From the NCBI GenBank assembly GCA_003661825.1, contig QMWW01000015.1:1-14720 (forward strand): a DNA stretch of 14,720 nucleotides, given 5' to 3'. Position numbers and translations under genes: made by a program. The notes under the pieces are model-generated. The model worked only from the letters and a program-made list of their open reading frames with translations, ran no database searches and had not been told where the DNA came from. This DNA is from Thermoprotei archaeon. Lineage in GTDB: Archaea > Thermoproteota > Thermoprotei_A > Sulfolobales > Desulfurococcaceae. Positions 12,637 through 14,720 of this stretch are shown here, one piece after another. The first letter of the stretch is position 1; the number at the start of each line of letters is the position of its first letter.

Positions 12637-14232
12637 GTGCCTAAGTACATATTCGTTACTGGTGGGGTTCTTTCTGGTCTAGGAAAAGGAGTGGTTACTG
12701 CTTCAACGGGTTTGTTGCTAAAATCCATGGGCTATAGTGTCACGGCTATTAAAATAGATCCCTATGTAAACGTTGATGCAGGGACTATGAATCCGTATAT
12801 GCATGGCGAAGTCTTCGTCACCGAAGACGGGGGAGAAACGGATCTAGACATAGGTCACTACGAGAGATTTCTAAATATAGATTTAACTAAGAAGCATAAC
12901 ATCACGACAGGTAAGATTTTCTATAGCGTTATTATGAAGGAGAGAAGAGGAGAATATCTCGGTAAATGTGTTCAGATAATCCCACACGTAACAGACGAGA
13001 TCAAGAATACCATTAAGGAGGTTGTAAGAGAATCTAATGCTGACATAGCTCTCATAGAGATAGGCGGAACTGTGGGAGATATCGAGTCCCTACCTTTTCT
13101 TGAAGCCGTTAGACAGATGAGGGTAGAAGAAGGGATAAGGAATACACTGTATATACATGTAGCTCTATCGCCAGTTATATCAACAGGTGAGCAGAAAACA
13201 AAACCTGTTCAGCACAGTGTCAATGAGTTACGTAGAATAGGTATTCAACCCGACATAATAGTTGTGAGATCCCCTAGACCCCTCGAGAAAGAGAATAAAA
13301 ACAAGATAGCGCTACATGCAATGCTTCCCCCTGAAGCCGTATTTAGTAATCCAGATGTAGATACCATATATCGGGTACCACTTATTCTCCACAGGAACGG
13401 GTATGCTAAATACATCGCTGAAAAGCTCGGTATAGAGTATAGAGAACCGGATCTTTCAAAGTGGATCGATTTTGTAGAAAGAATTACCAATGCCAATAAA
13501 ACAGTGAAAATAGCCTTGATCGGAAAGTACACTAAAATACATGACAGCTATCTGAGCATTATCGAAGCCCTTAAGCACGGCGGTGCTTGGAACAATGTAA
13601 GGGTGGAGCTTGAATGGTTCGAATCCACGGATATAGAGAGAGGCTTAATCAATGTTAATGAAGTTCTTAAGTATGATGGAGCGGTTATTTTGCCAGGCTT
13701 TGGTAAGAGAGGGGCTGAGGGAAAAATTAAAGCTATTGAAAAGCTACGTGAGCGCGGTAAACCCCTGCTAGGTATATGTTTTGGAATGGAGTTAATGGTA
13801 GTAGAGTTCGCTCGTAATATAGTTGGGCTAGAAAACGCTAATAGTACTGAATTGGATCCAAACACTCCCTATCCTGTAGTGGATCTTTTGCCAAGCCAGA
13901 AGAAACTAGAGATGCTTGGTGGAACCATGAGGCTTGGAGCATATCCTATAAGAATAGTCAGAAATACTCATGCGTGGAATATGTATCGTAGTGAGGTGGT
14001 CTATGAAAGACATAGGCATAGATACGGGGTTAACCCGAAATATATCGATATCTTAGAGAGCTCAGGCATGCTGATAAGTGGGTGGAGCGACGACGGATAC
14101 CCTGAGCTTATTGAGATCAAAGATTATAGAACGATATACTTTGGCATCCAAGCCCATCCGGAGTACAAAAGCAGACCTCTTAGACCTTCCCCTGTCTTTA
14201 TGTATTTTGTCAAGATGCTCATACCGGAATAA
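12637..14232 (+). CDS. pyrG: CTP synthase
   Basis: 531 aa, full length for the family. It aminates UTP to CTP using ATP and glutamine, the last step of pyrimidine nucleotide synthesis. The N-terminal synthetase domain (about 1-270) shows VTGGVLSGLGKG at 7-18, IKIDPYVNVDAGTMNP at 38-53, HGEVFVTEDGGETDLDIGHYERF at 56-78, EIGGTVGDIES at 141-151 and STGEQKTKPVQHSV at 182-195. The C-terminal class I glutamine amidotransferase domain (about 290-531) has LPGFGKRG at 352-359, nucleophile C381 in LGICFGM, and H507 and E509 of the triad in IQAHPEY. The start is GTG 12637 with GGTG about 8 nt upstream; that and the family's invariant KYIFVTGG N-terminus fix the start. Confidence 0.97.
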   Translation: MPKYIFVTGGVLSGLGKGVVTASTGLLLKSMGYSVTAIKIDPYVNVDAGTMNPYMHGEVFVTEDGGETDLDIGHYERFLNIDLTKKHNITTGKIFYSVIMKERRGEYLGKCVQIIPHVTDEIKNTIKEVVRESNADIALIEIGGTVGDIESLPFLEAVRQMRVEEGIRNTLYIHVALSPVISTGEQKTKPVQHSVNELRRIGIQPDIIVVRSPRPLEKENKNKIALHAMLPPEAVFSNPDVDTIYRVPLILHRNGYAKYIAEKLGIEYREPDLSKWIDFVERITNANKTVKIALIGKYTKIHDSYLSIIEALKHGGAWNNVRVELEWFESTDIERGLINVNEVLKYDGAVILPGFGKRGAEGKIKAIEKLRERGKPLLGICFGMELMVVEFARNIVGLENANSTELDPNTPYPVVDLLPSQKKLEMLGGTMRLGAYPIRIVRNTHAWNMYRSEVVYERHRHRYGVNPKYIDILESSGMLISGWSDDGYPELIEIKDYRTIYFGIQAHPEYKSRPLRPSPVFMYFVKMLIPE

Positions 14233-14240
14233 AGTTTAAT
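14232..14240 (+). promoter_or_regulatory. Possible TATA element for the RNA upstream of tRNA-Ser
   Basis: AAGTTTAAT overlaps the pyrG stop codon. A start about 25 bases downstream, near 14262, would include the candidate box C at 14275. A second, better TATA match (TATAAATA, 14257-14264) would start near 14285 instead. Confidence 0.3.
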
Positions 14241-14256
14241 GGTGTGATAAGATACC

Positions 14257-14264
14257 TATAAATA
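14257..14264 (+). promoter_or_regulatory. TATA box upstream of tRNA-Ser and the candidate RNA
   Basis: TATAAATA is a strong match. It lies 92 bases before tRNA-Ser, too far for a normal tRNA promoter, which implies that a transcribed leader of about 60 nt precedes the tRNA. Confidence 0.5.
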
Positions 14265-14274
14265 CTATGAGAAC

Positions 14275-14345
14275 CTGATGAAGAGCCGTTGGGAAACGCC
14301 CGCATCGTCTGACTGGTGACGAGTCCCTCGGCTACGAGGGGCTAA
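14275..14345 (+). ncRNA. Candidate C/D-box-like guide RNA upstream of tRNA-Ser
   Basis: The 116-bp pyrG-tRNA gap contains CTGATGA (14275-14281, box C-like), CTGA (14309-14312, D or D'), a 4-nt spacer, and GTGACGA (14316-14322, one-off C'). The CTGA and GTGACGA lie in a short stem CGTC/GACG (14306-14309 with 14318-14321), as in a kink-loop. The bases just before CTGA (GCCCGCATCGT, 14298-14308) are complementary to ACGATGCGGGC, which I recall as a conserved stretch of archaeal 16S rRNA; the fifth base from the box would aim at its U. Downstream, CCCTCG-GCTA-CGAGGG forms a perfect hairpin. Against it, the 27-nt gap from box C to CTGA is longer than usual, and no clean final box D is seen. It could instead be a structured tRNA leader. 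Confidence 0.42.
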
Positions 14346-14348
14346 AGA

Positions 14349-14447
14349 GCCGGGGTGCCCGAGCGGTCTAAGGGGGTAGGCTCGAGACTAATGCTAGAGA
14401 CCTACTGTCCCGTGTGGGGCGCGCGGGTTCGAATCCCGCCCCCGGCG
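14349..14447 (+). tRNA. tRNA-Ser (anticodon CGA) with 13-nt intron
   Basis: Type II tRNA reading UCG. The acceptor GCCGGGG (14349-14355) pairs fully with CCCCGGC (14440-14446). The discriminator is G (14447), the Ser identity base. The anticodon stem GTAGG (14376-14380)/CCTAC (14401-14405) holds CT-CGA-G and then a 13-nt insertion before A38. The intron is placed at 14387-14399, after position 37; because GA is repeated at both borders, shifting it one base gives the same mature tRNA. A three-pair hairpin CTA-ATGC-TAG lies inside it, so the splice motif is of relaxed type. The variable arm is 14406-14422 and the T arm is GCGGG-TTCGAAT-CCCGC. No CCA is encoded. Confidence 0.93.
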
Positions 14448-14456
14448 CTATATACC

Positions 14457-14461
14457 TTTTT
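14457..14461 (+). terminator. T-run terminator after tRNA-Ser
   Basis: TTTTT, followed by CTCTTT, begins 10 bases after the tRNA end; expected to stop archaeal transcription. Confidence 0.4.
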
Positions 14462-14720
14462 CTCTTTAGTGTATCAGAGTTTGTATACCTATTTGTTAGC
14501 TCTGAGCTACTTATAAATAAATCCAAAACGTATTAGGTCTAACTACTTATGGATTAATCATATTAGATAACGTATACTTTATTAGTTCGTTGTTCTTTTT
14601 CCTGGTAGGATTTGGCGATAAATGTTTCTGTTAGGGAAAGATTTATAAACAAAGGTATTACTTGATATTAAAGGGTTGCGAAAAATTTTTAAATAAGCCC
14701 TTGATTTATGCGTAGAAGTA
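14462..14720 (+). other. AT-rich intergenic region, no gene seen
   Basis: No open frame of note on either strand. The region holds a short inverted repeat TAGCT-CTG-AGCTA near 14497-14509, several TATA-like stretches (CTTATAAATAA near 14510-14520, TTTATAAA 14642-14649, TTTTTAAATA 14686-14695), and the 8-bp palindrome GATTAATC near 14553. It looks like the upstream control region of a gene beyond the right edge. Confidence 0.5.
14680..14711 (+). promoter_or_regulatory. Strong stable-RNA-like promoter at right edge
   Basis: GCGAAAAATTTTTAAATAAG combines a BRE-like purine stretch with a perfect TATA (14686-14695). TTATGCG follows about 20 bases later, matching the archaeal ATGC-type initiator (box B). 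This pairing is typical of rRNA and tRNA promoters and points to a highly expressed transcript starting near 14709. ATG 14708-14710 could alternatively open a leaderless gene. Confidence 0.45.

Noticed and set aside
13548..13865. 105-codon minus-strand open frame inside pyrG (and a similar one at 13245-13532)
   Set aside because: These lie wholly within the unmistakable CTP synthase gene on the opposite strand.
14275..14312. Hammerhead-ribozyme-like order CTGATGA ... GAAA ... GTC
   Set aside because: The bases flanking CTGATGA do not pair with those after GTC (no stem I), and no proper stem II lies between CTGATGA and GAAA.

Overview
The window looks like a hyperthermophilic crenarchaeon, probably Desulfurococcales or a close relative. 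This rests on TATA-box promoters a few tens of bases before starts, frequent TTG and GTG starts with GAGG/GGTG-type ribosome sites, two intron-containing tRNAs (one with a textbook bulge-helix-bulge splice motif), and typically crenarchaeal proteins: a disulfide-rich methylthioadenosine phosphorylase II, a freestanding AlaX editing protein and an archaeal CTP synthase. No mobile element, CRISPR array or prophage was seen. Most of the window is compact chromosomal housekeeping sequence.

Layout. 1-764 (+) is the 3' end of a valyl-tRNA synthetase gene. 761-1423 (-) encodes a PHP-domain phosphoesterase, divergent from a small 2x[4Fe-4S] ferredoxin (1448-1636, +). That gene converges on a small zinc-finger protein (1633-1860, -). 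2006-2752 (+) is a calcineurin-like metallophosphoesterase. From 8192 down to 2763 the minus strand carries a long row of genes: flavin reductase-like protein, purine phosphoribosyltransferase, MTA phosphorylase, double-SIS protein, small membrane protein, RimK-like ATP-grasp ligase and CitG-like protein. The phosphorylase and phosphoribosyltransferase make a plausible adenine-salvage pair: MTA to adenine plus methylthioribose-1-P, then adenine plus PRPP to AMP. The ligase and CitG-like genes suggest a cofactor or protein-modification job whose substrate cannot be read from the sequence.

The plus strand from 8303 holds tRNA-Leu(UAG), a 294-bp gap with decayed-looking open frames, tRNA-Gln(CUG) with a 127-nt intron, an AlaX-type trans-editing protein, an aldo/keto reductase pseudogene with three lesions in its first 150 bases, and a GT87-like membrane glycosyltransferase. 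A second purine phosphoribosyltransferase (12004-12558, -) and CTP synthase (12637-14232, +) diverge from one shared TATA element. A candidate C/D-box-like RNA follows, with an apparent 16S rRNA guide next to a CTGA box, then tRNA-Ser(CGA) with a 13-nt intron. The last 270 bases are AT-rich and end in what looks like a strong stable-RNA-type promoter pointing out of the window.

Most worth checking: the candidate guide RNA at 14275-14345, the aldo/keto reductase pseudogene, the long tRNA-Gln intron, a possible CTG start at 1872, and the operon that follows the adenine-salvage genes.
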